The position numbers were made by a program, and so were the translations under genes. Shown here in pieces: positions 18,781-27,010 of a DNA stretch of 64,000 nucleotides. Where the stretch lies: contig JADKCI010000004.1 of NCBI GenBank assembly GCA_016714645.1, positions 952,575-1,016,574 of the forward strand. The letters are read 5' to 3'. Below the pieces are notes generated by a model. It was not told where the DNA came from. It searched no databases and saw nothing but the letters and a program-made list of their open reading frames with translations. The stretch is from Chromatiaceae bacterium. Lineage in GTDB: Bacteria > Pseudomonadota > Gammaproteobacteria > Chromatiales > Chromatiaceae. Every line of letters begins with the position of its first letter. Position 1 is the stretch's first letter.

Positions 18781-19233
18781 ATGACCCAGATCGCCAATGA
18801 TCAACAGCTACGCGCCGCTCTCAATGCCCTGACGCCCAAGGAACAACGCCTCATGGGCGCTCGTTTCGCCGGGAGTGTCATGCACCTGTGCCTGAATGAC
18901 GGGGTGCGCCGCGCCGGCCAGCTTGCCCTCGACCCCGATGCCGATCCGACCGAGCTGGATGATGCCTTGAGGACCGCCAAGACGCATACCGTCAGGACCT
19001 ACACCGATTGCGGCAAGGACACCAACTGGCTGGAGCAGGCGGACCATTTCGTTGCCGCCGCCCTGGTCGCGACCTTGACACCGGCGGATCAGTTGGCGGC
19101 CCAGTCCAACCCGGCCTGGAAAGCGGCGGTCCAGGCGCGCATGGCCAAGAATTGCGAGATCATGGTCGAGGAGGAGGGCGAGGATGAGACCGAGTCCGAT
19201 CGCCAGTACCGGATCGCTAGCCAGTATCTCTAG
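18781..19233 (+). CDS. Uncharacterised protein beside hydrogenase genes
   Basis: A 150-residue soluble, acidic protein I do not recognise. It is mostly predicted helical (LRAALNALTPKEQRLMGARF), has three cysteines (C39, C78, C125) with no clear metal motif, and ends in a Glu/Asp-rich stretch (VEEEGEDETE). It is convergent with hypC, whose stop lies 13 bases away, and faces away from ppsR. Position suggests a hydrogenase-linked role, but nothing in the sequence proves it. Confidence 0.65.
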   Translation: MTQIANDQQLRAALNALTPKEQRLMGARFAGSVMHLCLNDGVRRAGQLALDPDADPTELDDALRTAKTHTVRTYTDCGKDTNWLEQADHFVAAALVATLTPADQLAAQSNPAWKAAVQARMAKNCEIMVEEEGEDETESDRQYRIASQYL

Positions 19234-19246
19234 GGGCGGTGAGGGA

Positions 19247-19483
19247 TCAGGCGAGGCTGGCCTCGGCGGCGAGCATCTGGTCGTAGATATCCCAGGCCGC
19301 CGCCGCCTCCTCGGGGGTGATCCTGTTCATGGCGTAACCGAGGTGCAGGACGACAAAATCACCGATGGCGAGGTTCTCGTGCTCCAGCATCAGGAGGTTG
19401 GCCTCCCGCTCGACGCCCTTGGCCTCGCAACGCGCCAGCAGGCCATTGATGGAACGGATTTGCATGGGAATACCGAGGCACAT
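19247..19483 (-). CDS. hypC: HypC/HupF-family hydrogenase assembly chaperone
   Basis: A 78-residue HypC-like protein. It begins MCLGIPMQI, with the family's essential Cys2, and has the conserved FVVLHLGYAMNRI segment. HypC proteins carry the Fe(CN)2CO group from HypD to the hydrogenase large subunit precursor. It lies on the opposite strand to the protease gene, sharing a 92-base divergent region. Whether it serves HynL specifically or is the general HypC is unclear; HypD, HypE and HypF are not in the window. Confidence 0.9.
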   Translation of the reverse strand: MCLGIPMQIRSINGLLARCEAKGVEREANLLMLEHENLAIGDFVVLHLGYAMNRITPEEAAAAWDIYDQMLAAEASLA

Positions 19484-19532
19484 AGTGGTATTGAGTCTCC
19501 GTTGAATAGATAAGTGCAGCCTAATACGCCTT

Positions 19533-19553
19533 GGCGGCTTGGCGCAAGCCGCC
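19533..19553 (+). other. Hairpin in the leader of the hydrogenase protease gene
   Basis: A perfect 8-bp stem, GGCGGCTT (19533-19540) pairing with AAGCCGCC (19546-19553) around a 5-base loop. It lies between the alternative TTG start at 19531 and the preferred GTG at 19576, so it is probably in the untranslated leader. Confidence 0.45.
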
Positions 19554-19575
19554 CTTCACCCTAAAGGATACCCGC

Positions 19576-20109
19576 GTGTTCCCACCCAATGATGTCAGCG
19601 AATCCCAGCCCCAGACCCTCATCCTGGGGCTCGGCAATACCCTGCTCACGGACGAGGCCCTGGGGGCGGTGGTGATTCGGTGCCTGGAGGCGGAGGGCGG
19701 TCTCGGCGATGTTGGCCTGCTTGATGGCGGTACCCTCAGTTTCACCCTCTCTGGCCCCATCGCCGACAGCCCCCGCCTCATTGTGGTGGATGCCGCCGTC
19801 ATGGGTGAACGGCCGGGTACGGTGCGCGTCTTCGAGGGGGAGGCCATGGACCGCCAACTCAGCGGCATCGGTAAGAGTGTCCACGAGGTCAGTCTGATGG
19901 ATCTGATGGACATGTCGCGGATCACGGATTCGCTGCCTGGCCACCGGGCCCTGGTCGGCGTCGAGCCCGCAGTGGTTGATTGGGGGGATGAACTCAGCCC
20001 CGCCGTCGCTGCGGCGGTGCCCGAGGCCATGGCCAGGATTCGCGACCTGTTGCGGGCCTGGGATGGGGGCCAGGAGCTGATTCCTGGCCAGGATCGGCGG
20101 CCTGGCTAG
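19576..20109 (+). CDS. hynD: Hydrogenase maturation protease (HupD/HynD-like)
   Basis: A 177-residue endopeptidase of the HybD/HupD family, which trims the large-subunit C-terminus after nickel insertion. The amino-terminal motif LILGLGNTLLTDEALGAVV holds the nickel-ligand Glu; the Asp (VVDAAVM) and His (VHEVSLMD) ligands are also present. The GTG at 19576 is preferred to the upstream TTG at 19531, because AAAGGA lies 7-12 bases before it and a perfect hairpin occupies the intervening sequence. Its likely substrate is HynL, whose C-terminal extension lies 5 kb downstream. Confidence 0.88.
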   Translation: MFPPNDVSESQPQTLILGLGNTLLTDEALGAVVIRCLEAEGGLGDVGLLDGGTLSFTLSGPIADSPRLIVVDAAVMGERPGTVRVFEGEAMDRQLSGIGKSVHEVSLMDLMDMSRITDSLPGHRALVGVEPAVVDWGDELSPAVAAAVPEAMARIRDLLRAWDGGQELIPGQDRRPG

Positions 20110-20164
20110 TCCCGATCACGCCGTTTGGCTGCGCTGCGTCAAAAAAAATCCGCCACGGCCTGGG

Positions 20165-20196
20165 TATAATTGATAATTAACAATTAACGATATACT
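20165..20196 (+). promoter_or_regulatory. AT-rich promoter region with an FNR-like box
   Basis: TTGAT-AATT-AACAA at 20170-20183 matches the FNR consensus TTGAT-N4-ATCAA at 9 of 10 positions. It is flanked by two possible -10 boxes, TATAAT (20165-20170) and TATACT (20191-20196). The region lies between the protease gene and the HupH-like gene. In Thiocapsa roseopersicina the hyn hydrogenase is induced anaerobically by FnrT (family knowledge). Spacing to the start codon is short, so the promoter geometry is uncertain. Confidence 0.4.
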
Positions 20197-20203
20197 AATA
20201 GAA

Positions 20204-20641
20204 ATGATGTCTGGTCCGGAAAGCATCTCTCTAGCGGTCGAAGTCCCGAAGGTGGCTCAGGAATGGGGCAATTCCCTGCCCATTCTCCACGAGGTGCGAC
20301 ATGCCCTAGAGCGCCTGGCCACCACCGGCGTGCCGGGCATTATCGATCTGGGCGCCATCCCCTTCGGTCCTGGCGACGAGGCACGCCTGCTGGCGCGCCT
20401 TGGCCGGGGGGAGGTGGAGGCGGTCATACATGCCCTGGGAGAAACCCGGATCTGGGAGAGCGCTGTTCCTGCCGTCTGGTTGATCGATCACTACAATGCG
20501 GAAGGCGAGCGCATCGCCCTGCATATCGAGATCGACCGCATCCCGAGTCTGCTCCTGACCCAACCCGAGGATCTCGCCGAGGCCACCGCGCGGCTCGACG
20601 GGATTCTGGACGGCGAGGGCGGCGCGGGGGCATCGGCATGA
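20204..20641 (+). CDS. HupH/HyaF-like hydrogenase expression protein, short form
   Basis: A 145-residue protein matching the conserved C-terminal half of HupH/HyaF proteins: LPILHEVRHALERLATTG, RLGRGEVEAVIHALGETRIWES and VWLIDHYNAEGERIALHIEI. HupH/HyaF proteins assist maturation of the small subunit of uptake hydrogenases; this copy is about half the usual length. It starts with two consecutive ATG codons with no clear ribosome-binding site. hynS follows after 183 bases. Confidence 0.8.
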   Translation: MMSGPESISLAVEVPKVAQEWGNSLPILHEVRHALERLATTGVPGIIDLGAIPFGPGDEARLLARLGRGEVEAVIHALGETRIWESAVPAVWLIDHYNAEGERIALHIEIDRIPSLLLTQPEDLAEATARLDGILDGEGGAGASA

Positions 20642-20824
20642 GGTGATGTCGGTTACGGGTTCGCCGGTAGCCGAGCGATGAAGGGCGTCGCGGTCCTTGC
20701 CGCGGGCGCCAGGCAATCGGTGGTCTTGGGCCGCCGTATTTTCTTGGTTAGCAATCACTCCCGCTTTGCGGGGTGAGACCGGTCCAGCCGGTCACGCAGT
20801 GGTACTCAACCGACGGGAGGGACA

Positions 20825-21922
20825 ATGGCCACCCAAAAGACCCTAGGCGAGAGCTTGCGCGAACATGGGGTTACGCGTCGCGGCTTTCTGAAGTTCTGCG
20901 CCGCCACCGCCTCGATGATGGCGCTACCGCCAACCATGACCTCGGCGATCGCGGCGGCCCTCGACAAGGCGCGGCGGCCCTCCGTCATCTGGCTCTCCTT
21001 CCAGGAGTGTACCGGCTGCACCGAATCTCTGACCCGTAGCCATTCCCCCACGGTCGAGAACCTGATTCTCGATATCATCTCCCTGGACTATCATCACACC
21101 CTCCAGGCCGCCTCCGGCGACGCCGCCGAGGAGGCCCGTCTGGCGGCCATGAAGGAGAACTGGGGCTCCTATCTGGTGGTGGTGGATGGTTCCCTGCCGG
21201 GACCCGGCTCCAACATGGGTTACTCCACCATCGCCGGTCACAGCAACCTGGACATTCTCAAGGAGACGGTGGAAGGGGCGGCGGCGGTGGTTGCCGTGGG
21301 CACCTGCGCCGCCTTTGGCGGTTTGCCCCGCGCTTACCCCAATCCCACCGGCGCCGTGGCCGTGCAGGACATCATTACCAACAAGCCCATCATCAACGTC
21401 TCGGGCTGTCCGCCGATTCCCACCGTCATTACCGGCGTTCTGGCCCAGTACCTGACCTTTGGGACCCTGCCGGAAATGGACGACTACAAGCGGCCCCTGG
21501 CCTTTTTCGGTCAGTCGATCCACGACCGCTGCTATCGCCGGCCCTTCTATGACAAGGGTCTCTTCGCGGAGACCTTTGATGACGAGGGCGCCAAGGCAGG
21601 CTGGTGCCTCTACCGCCTGGGCTGCAAGGGCCCGAGCACCTACAACGCCTGTGCCACCATGCGCTGGAACGCCGGCACGAGCTGGCCCGTGGAGTCGGGT
21701 CATCCCTGTCTGGGCTGCTCCGAGCCCGATTTCTGGGATGCGGGGGGTTTCTATCAGGCCCTGTCGGTGCCCACCGCCAATGCCACCCACACCCTGGCGG
21801 TGGCGGGGGTGGCCGGCGCCGTCGTCGGTGGCGTCGCGGCGGCCGTGGCCAAGAAGCAACAGCGGCATGCCGTGGCGGATCGCGAACCTGTCACCATCGA
21901 GCAACTGGAGCAGAGGCTATGA
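20825..21922 (+). CDS. hynS: [NiFe] hydrogenase small subunit, Isp type
   Basis: A 365-residue precursor of the electron-transfer subunit. A Tat signal (RRGFLK at 18-23, then a hydrophobic stretch) directs export. The proximal 4Fe-4S cysteines begin with C62 and C65 in ECTGCTES; further cluster cysteines are in VGTCAAFGG, SGCPPIP, YRLGCKGP and HPCLGCSEPDFWD. A C-terminal hydrophobic helix (LAVAGVAGAVVGGVAAAVA) may anchor it in the membrane. GGGAGGG lies just before the ATG. The gene overlaps isp1 by 4 bases. The order hynS-isp1-isp2-hynL is typical of Chromatiaceae and separates the two hydrogenase subunit genes. Confidence 0.96.
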   Translation: MATQKTLGESLREHGVTRRGFLKFCAATASMMALPPTMTSAIAAALDKARRPSVIWLSFQECTGCTESLTRSHSPTVENLILDIISLDYHHTLQAASGDAAEEARLAAMKENWGSYLVVVDGSLPGPGSNMGYSTIAGHSNLDILKETVEGAAAVVAVGTCAAFGGLPRAYPNPTGAVAVQDIITNKPIINVSGCPPIPTVITGVLAQYLTFGTLPEMDDYKRPLAFFGQSIHDRCYRRPFYDKGLFAETFDDEGAKAGWCLYRLGCKGPSTYNACATMRWNAGTSWPVESGHPCLGCSEPDFWDAGGFYQALSVPTANATHTLAVAGVAGAVVGGVAAAVAKKQQRHAVADREPVTIEQLEQRL

Positions 21923-22581
21923 CCAATCCGATGGAATTTCTGCTTTGGACCAAGGGCCCCATGTTCAACTGGGCGATCGCCATCTTCGCCCTGGGGATGC
22001 TGGCGCGCCTGGTGGAAATCTTCTGGCTGGGGCGCAAGACCAACTACGCCGAGGCCCGCGCCAGCGAATGGGGTCCGGGCTTCCGCACCATGATCACCCG
22101 GTCCTTCGCCGATGCGGGCACCTTCAAGCGCTCCGGCTTCGATGTCCTGGTCGGCTGGATCTGGCACCTGGGCTTTATCCTCGTCCTCTTCCTCTTCATC
22201 CCCCACATTGAACTCATCAAGAGCGTCTTCGGGGTCGCCTGGCCCGGCCTGCCCAATCCCATCATCGACGCCATTTCGGCGGTAACCCTCGTCGGTCTGG
22301 TTGCCGCCCTGGTCCACCGCCTGATGCATCCCGTCAAGCAGCACCTCAGTACCTTCGAGGACTATCTGACCTGGGGTGTCACCTTTCTGGTGGTGATCAC
22401 GGGCTATCTGGCTTACCACCGGCTGGTCAACCCCTATCCCATCGCCCTGGGCCTGCACATCCTGTCGGTGGAGATCTTCCTGATCGTGCTGCCCTTTACC
22501 AAGCTGACCCACATGTTCACCGCCTTCATTGCCCGGTGGTATAACGGCGCCATCTTTGGGCGCAAGGGAGTCCAGTCATGA
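21919..22581 (+). CDS. isp1: Isp1, hydrogenase-linked cytochrome b-type membrane protein
   Basis: A 220-residue integral membrane protein resembling NarI and DsrM cytochrome b subunits, with about five hydrophobic helices (for example FNWAIAIFALGMLARLVEIF and VLVGWIWHLGFILVLFLFI). Histidines in helices (H79, H84-type positions, HILSVEIF) could bind two hemes. In Thiocapsa, Isp1 links HynSL to the membrane quinone pool (family knowledge). The ATG overlaps the hynS stop (ATGA), and its own stop overlaps isp2 in the same way. Confidence 0.9.
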   Translation: MTNPMEFLLWTKGPMFNWAIAIFALGMLARLVEIFWLGRKTNYAEARASEWGPGFRTMITRSFADAGTFKRSGFDVLVGWIWHLGFILVLFLFIPHIELIKSVFGVAWPGLPNPIIDAISAVTLVGLVAALVHRLMHPVKQHLSTFEDYLTWGVTFLVVITGYLAYHRLVNPYPIALGLHILSVEIFLIVLPFTKLTHMFTAFIARWYNGAIFGRKGVQS

Positions 22582-23858
22582 GCGAGCTATCACTGGAACG
22601 GGGCCTCAATGCCCTGCGCGCCGAGATCGACGCGCCGGTCGCGGCCTTCTTTTCGAGCTGCGTCCACTGTGGTCTCTGCGCCGAGGCCTGTCTCTTCTAC
22701 GTCGAGACCGGGGACCCGAAATACACGCCCATTACCAAGCTGGAGCCCCTGCGCCGGGTATGGGAGGCGGAGTTCACCCTCTTTGGCCGCCTCAAGGGTC
22801 TCTTCGGCCTCAACAAGAAAGTCACCGACGAGATGCTGGCGGAGTGGGAGCCTCTCCTCTATGACTCCTGCTCCATGTGCGCCCGCTGCTCCATGGTTTG
22901 CCCGGTGGGCAACGACATCCAATATATGATCCGCAAGACCCGCGAGGGCATGGTGGCCGCGGGCCACGCCCCCGAGGGCCTCATCACCGCCGCCGCGCGC
23001 GCTGTGCGCACCGGCAGCCCCATGGGCCTCAAGTGGAAGACCCTGCAGGTGCAGATCGACCATGTGGAGGCCAGTTCCGGGCTCCAGGTGCCGGTGGACG
23101 CCGAGGGGGCGGACTACCTGGTTATGCTCTCCTCCATGGAGATCATCAACTTTCCAGAGTACCTGGAGGCCATCACCAAGATCTTTGATCACGCGGGCGT
23201 TAGCTGGACCCTGAGCACCGATTGCTACGAGGCCACCAATGCCGGCATCCAGATCGGCAACAAGGACATAGCCGCCACCCTGGTGCAGCGCATCGTGGAT
23301 GCGGCGGTCAAGCTCAAGGTCAAGAATGTCATCAGTCCCGAGTGCGGCCATGCCTACACGGCGGTGCGCTGGGAGGGCCCCAACCTGATTGGCAAGTCCT
23401 ATCCCTTCCGGGTCTTCCACATCATCGAAGTCCTGGAGGAACTGCGCGCCTCTGGGCGGATCAAGACCGAGGGTAAGGAGATGGATCGCCTGTCCCTGCA
23501 CGACCCCTGCAACCTGGCCCGCAAGAGTGGCGTCATCCAGCAGCAGCGCAACCTCATGGATCTGGTCGCGGACAACTTCGTCGATCTCAAGGAACACGGT
23601 CGCTATCAGTGGTGCTGCGGCGCCGGCGGCGGCGTGAGCAGTAACGAGCGCGCGGCAGAACTCAAGATGACCGCCTTCAAGCGTAAGAAGGCGCAGATCG
23701 AGGAGGTCGCGCCGGAGCGCATGGTGACCATGTGCGCCACCTGTCGCACCCAACTCGAGGAGGGCCTGGAGGATTTCAACATGGACATCCCCGTGGTCGG
23801 CCTGACCGAGATGATCGCCGAGCATCTGGTAGAGAAGAACGGAGATAGAAAACAATGA
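22578..23858 (+). CDS. isp2: Isp2, HdrD-like iron-sulfur protein
   Basis: A 426-residue soluble iron-sulfur protein. Two ferredoxin-type 4Fe-4S sets lie at C28/C31/C34/C38 (SSCVHCGLCAEAC) and C98/C101/C104/C108 (DSCSMCARCSMVCP). Two CCG-type domains follow, with HDPCNLARK, WCCGAGGG and MCATCRTQ, as in heterodisulfide reductase subunit D and DsrK. With Isp1 it forms an Hdr/Dsr-like electron-transfer module that in Thiocapsa connects the hydrogenase to sulfur and quinone metabolism. It is coupled by 4-base overlaps to both isp1 and hynL. Confidence 0.93.
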   Translation: MSELSLERGLNALRAEIDAPVAAFFSSCVHCGLCAEACLFYVETGDPKYTPITKLEPLRRVWEAEFTLFGRLKGLFGLNKKVTDEMLAEWEPLLYDSCSMCARCSMVCPVGNDIQYMIRKTREGMVAAGHAPEGLITAAARAVRTGSPMGLKWKTLQVQIDHVEASSGLQVPVDAEGADYLVMLSSMEIINFPEYLEAITKIFDHAGVSWTLSTDCYEATNAGIQIGNKDIAATLVQRIVDAAVKLKVKNVISPECGHAYTAVRWEGPNLIGKSYPFRVFHIIEVLEELRASGRIKTEGKEMDRLSLHDPCNLARKSGVIQQQRNLMDLVADNFVDLKEHGRYQWCCGAGGGVSSNERAAELKMTAFKRKKAQIEEVAPERMVTMCATCRTQLEEGLEDFNMDIPVVGLTEMIAEHLVEKNGDRKQ

Positions 23859-25597
23859 GCGAACGCATCGTCGTCGATCCCATCACCCGGATCGAAGGGC
23901 ACCTGCGCATCGAGGCCCAGATGGACGGCGAGAACATCGCCCAGGCTTACTCCTCTGGCACCATGGTGCGCGGCCTCGAAATCATTTTGCGCGGGCGCGA
24001 TCCCCGGGATGCCTGGGCCTTTGCTCAGCGTATCTGCGGCGTCTGCACCCTGGTCCACGGCCTCGCCTCCGTGCGGTCCGTGGAGGCGGCCCTCAAGTAC
24101 CCCATCCCACCCAACGCCCAGATCATCCGTAACCTCATGATCGGCGCCCAGTACATCCACGATCACGTCATGCACTTTTATCATCTGCATGCCCTGGATT
24201 GGGTGGATGTGGTCAGCGCCCTGAGCGCCGATCCCAAGGCGACCTCCGCCCTGGCCCAGAGCCTGAGTAACTGGCCGAATTCCTCGCCGGGTTACTTCAG
24301 CGATGTCCAGAAGCGTGTCAAGGGCCTGGTCGAGAGTGGGCAACTCGGCATCTTCGCCAATGGCTACTGGGGCCACCCGGCCTACAAGCTGCCACCCGAG
24401 GCCAACCTCATGGCGGTGGCCCACTATCTGGAGGCCCTGGCCTGGCAGCGTGACGTGGCCCGGCTGCACACCATCTTCGGTGGCCGCAACCCCCACCCCA
24501 ACGTCGTCGTCGGTGGCGTGGCCTCGCCCATTGATCTCAACTCGGATTCGGCCATCAATTCCGCCCGCCTGGCCCAGGTCCAGAACATCATCAATCAGAT
24601 GAAGGTCTTCGTGGATCAGGTCTATGTCCCGGATACCCTGGCTATCGCCAGTTTCTACAAGGATTGGGCCAGCCGGGGTGAAGGCCTCGGCAACTTCCTC
24701 TGTTATGGCGATTTTCCGGCCAAGGGCATGGATGATCCCGCCAGCTTCCTGGTCCCGCCCGGCGTTATTCTCAATCGTGACCTGAGCCAGATCCATCCCG
24801 TGGACCTGGATGCCCCGGACCAGATCGAGGAATTTATCTCCCACTCCTGGTATCACTATCAGGGTGGCAAGGACAAGGGCCTGCATCCCTATGCCGGGGA
24901 GACCGAGTTGGATTACGACGGCCGTGGCGGTGTCCAACCGCCCTTCAAGCAGCTGGATGTGGCGGACGGCTATTCCTGGCTCAAGGCCCCGCGCTGGAAG
25001 GGCCACTCGGTGGAGGTCGGACCCCTGGCGCGCATGCTCATGCTTTACGCCAGCCCCGAGTCGCCCCTCCACGCCCGGGCCAAGGAACTGGTGGACATGA
25101 CCCTGACCAAGCTCGATGTGCCGGTCCGGGCCCTCTTCTCCACCCTGGGTCGCACCGCCGCCCGGACGCTGGAGACCAAGCTCCTGGGCGACCAGATGCA
25201 GGTCTGGTACGACAGCCTGATCGCCAACATCAAGTCCGGCGACACCAAGACCTTCAACGATGCCCTCTGGGATCCCGCTACCTGGCCCAAGAAGTGCCTG
25301 GGTGCCGGTTACATGGAGGCCCCCCGGGGTGGTCTGGGCCACTGGATCGTCATCGAGAACGGCAAGATCGCCAACTACCAGGCCGTGGTGCCCTCGACCT
25401 GGAATGCCGGTCCGCGCGATCCCCAGGGTGTCCCCGGTGCCTACGAGGCGGCACTCCAGGACAACCACCAGGTGCATAACGTCAAGCAGCCGATCGAGAT
25501 CCAGCGCACCATCCACTCCTTCGATCCCTGCATTGCCTGCGCCGTCCATGTGAGCGACCCGGAGACCGGCGAGCAGATCGAGATCAAGATCGTCTGA
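23855..25597 (+). CDS. hynL: [NiFe] hydrogenase large subunit, Isp type
   Basis: A 580-residue catalytic subunit. The L1 motif RICGVC (C61, C64) and the L2 motif DPCIACAVH (C559, C562, H565) supply the nickel-iron ligands. Fifteen residues follow H565 and should be removed by the maturation protease, whose gene lies upstream. The amino terminus (IVVDPITRIEGHLRIE) is typical of group 1 uptake-type enzymes. The protein has no export signal and is presumably carried across the membrane with Tat-bearing HynS. A strong intrinsic terminator follows 25 bases later. Confidence 0.97.
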   Translation: MSERIVVDPITRIEGHLRIEAQMDGENIAQAYSSGTMVRGLEIILRGRDPRDAWAFAQRICGVCTLVHGLASVRSVEAALKYPIPPNAQIIRNLMIGAQYIHDHVMHFYHLHALDWVDVVSALSADPKATSALAQSLSNWPNSSPGYFSDVQKRVKGLVESGQLGIFANGYWGHPAYKLPPEANLMAVAHYLEALAWQRDVARLHTIFGGRNPHPNVVVGGVASPIDLNSDSAINSARLAQVQNIINQMKVFVDQVYVPDTLAIASFYKDWASRGEGLGNFLCYGDFPAKGMDDPASFLVPPGVILNRDLSQIHPVDLDAPDQIEEFISHSWYHYQGGKDKGLHPYAGETELDYDGRGGVQPPFKQLDVADGYSWLKAPRWKGHSVEVGPLARMLMLYASPESPLHARAKELVDMTLTKLDVPVRALFSTLGRTAARTLETKLLGDQMQVWYDSLIANIKSGDTKTFNDALWDPATWPKKCLGAGYMEAPRGGLGHWIVIENGKIANYQAVVPSTWNAGPRDPQGVPGAYEAALQDNHQVHNVKQPIEIQRTIHSFDPCIACAVHVSDPETGEQIEIKIV

Positions 25598-25621
25598 TTG
25601 CTGCCTTTACCCGCCCAGCCA

Positions 25622-25658
25622 GGGGCACCGCGGCATCCTCCCGGTGCCCCTTTTCTTT
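25622..25658 (+). terminator. Intrinsic terminator of the hydrogenase operon
   Basis: A perfect 9-bp stem, GGGGCACCG (25622-25630) with CGGTGCCCC (25642-25650), an 11-base loop and a TTTTCTTT tail. It lies 25 bases after the hynL stop. Confidence 0.9.
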
Positions 25659-25762
25659 GGCCAGCGGCAACCGGAGGGCTGATCTGGGCGTGTCTCGTCC
25701 TCCCATGATGCCCCTAACGCCGCGGCCCGCCCTTGCGCGCCCGATTGTGGTTTAATAAGCCC

Positions 25763-27010
25763 ATGTTTAGACCCCTCCCCTTATTCATTGGCCTGCGCTA
25801 CACGCGGGCCAAGCGGCGCAACCACTTCATCTCCTTCATCTCCCTCATTTCCATGCTGGGGATCATGCTGGGCATCGTGGCCCTCATCGTGGTCCTGTCG
25901 GTGATGAACGGCTTCCACAAGGAGATCCAGGAGCGCATTCTCGGCATGGCCTCCCACGCCACCCTGGCCGAACCCACGGGCAACATGGCGGACTGGCGGG
26001 AGCAACTTCCCCGGGTGCGGGAGCATCCGGCTGTGGTGGGGGCCGCGCCCTTTATCGAGATGCAGGTCATGCTCGCCAACGGCGGCGAGGTCAGCGGCGC
26101 CCTGGTGCGCGGCATCGAGCCGGTGGAGGAGGACCAGGTCTCCGAACTGCGCCGGGACATGATCCGCGGCGAGGTGGACTCCCTGGCGGCGGGTTCCTTC
26201 AACATCGTCCTGGGCCGGGAACTGGCGGCGGTGCTGGGGGTGGGGGTGGGCGACAAGGTGACGGTGGTGACCCCTCAGGTCAGCGCGACCCCCATCGGCA
26301 TCATGCCGCGGCTCAAGTCCTTTACCGTCAGCGGCATCTTCGCCGTCGGCATGTCCGATTACGACCGCGGCGCCGGTTTCATCCACCTCCAGGACGCGGC
26401 CAAGCTCACCAGCCTGGGCAACAGCGTCACGGGCCTGCGGCTCAAGCTCACGAGCATGTTCGAGGCGCCCCAACTGGCGCGGGATATCGCCTACGACCTG
26501 GGCGGTGTTTATCGGGTCGTTGACTGGACCCAGCATCACAAGAACTTCTTCGCCGCCCTGAGCACGGAGAAGCGGATGATGAGCATCATCCTCTTCCTGA
26601 TCGTGGCGGTGGCCGCTTTCAACATCGTCTCGACCCTGGTGATGGTGGTGACGGACAAGCAGGCCGATATCGCCATCCTGCGGACCCTGGGACTATCGCC
26701 CGGGCGGGTCATGGGCATCTTCATGGTGCAGGGCACCGCTATCGGTGTCGCCGGGACCCTGCTTGGGGTGGCCTGCGGCATCCTGCTGGCCATCAACGTC
26801 GAGGCCATCGTCGCGGGTATCGAGCATCTCTTCGATATCCACTTCCTGGATCCGAACATCTATTACATCAGCAACATGCCCTCGGACATTCATGGCTCCG
26901 ACGTCATGGCCGTGGGGCTGGGCGCCTTTATCATGTCCGTTTTCGCCACCCTCTATCCGGCCTGGCGCGCCTCGCGGACCGAACCGGCCGAGGCCCTGCG
27001 CTATGAATGA
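25763..27010 (+). CDS. lolC: Lipoprotein-releasing ABC transporter permease LolC/LolE
   Basis: A 415-residue inner-membrane permease of the Lol system, which releases outer-membrane lipoproteins to LolA. Four helices: one at about 22-45 (ISLISMLGIMLGIVALIVVLSVMNGF), then a large periplasmic domain and three C-terminal helices typical of FtsX-like permeases. Only one permease gene is present beside lolD, so it may act as a homodimer (LolF type) rather than LolC/LolE; I use lolC as the customary name. ATG 25763 gives the standard MFRPLPLFIGLRYTRAKRR start. Confidence 0.9.
   Translation: MFRPLPLFIGLRYTRAKRRNHFISFISLISMLGIMLGIVALIVVLSVMNGFHKEIQERILGMASHATLAEPTGNMADWREQLPRVREHPAVVGAAPFIEMQVMLANGGEVSGALVRGIEPVEEDQVSELRRDMIRGEVDSLAAGSFNIVLGRELAAVLGVGVGDKVTVVTPQVSATPIGIMPRLKSFTVSGIFAVGMSDYDRGAGFIHLQDAAKLTSLGNSVTGLRLKLTSMFEAPQLARDIAYDLGGVYRVVDWTQHHKNFFAALSTEKRMMSIILFLIVAVAAFNIVSTLVMVVTDKQADIAILRTLGLSPGRVMGIFMVQGTAIGVAGTLLGVACGILLAINVEAIVAGIEHLFDIHFLDPNIYYISNMPSDIHGSDVMAVGLGAFIMSVFATLYPAWRASRTEPAEALRYE

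Noticed and set aside
23606..25549. A 647-residue open frame antisense to hynL
   Set aside because: It lies exactly opposite a well-matched hydrogenase gene; the GC-rich codon bias keeps the antisense frame open and the translation shows no domain.
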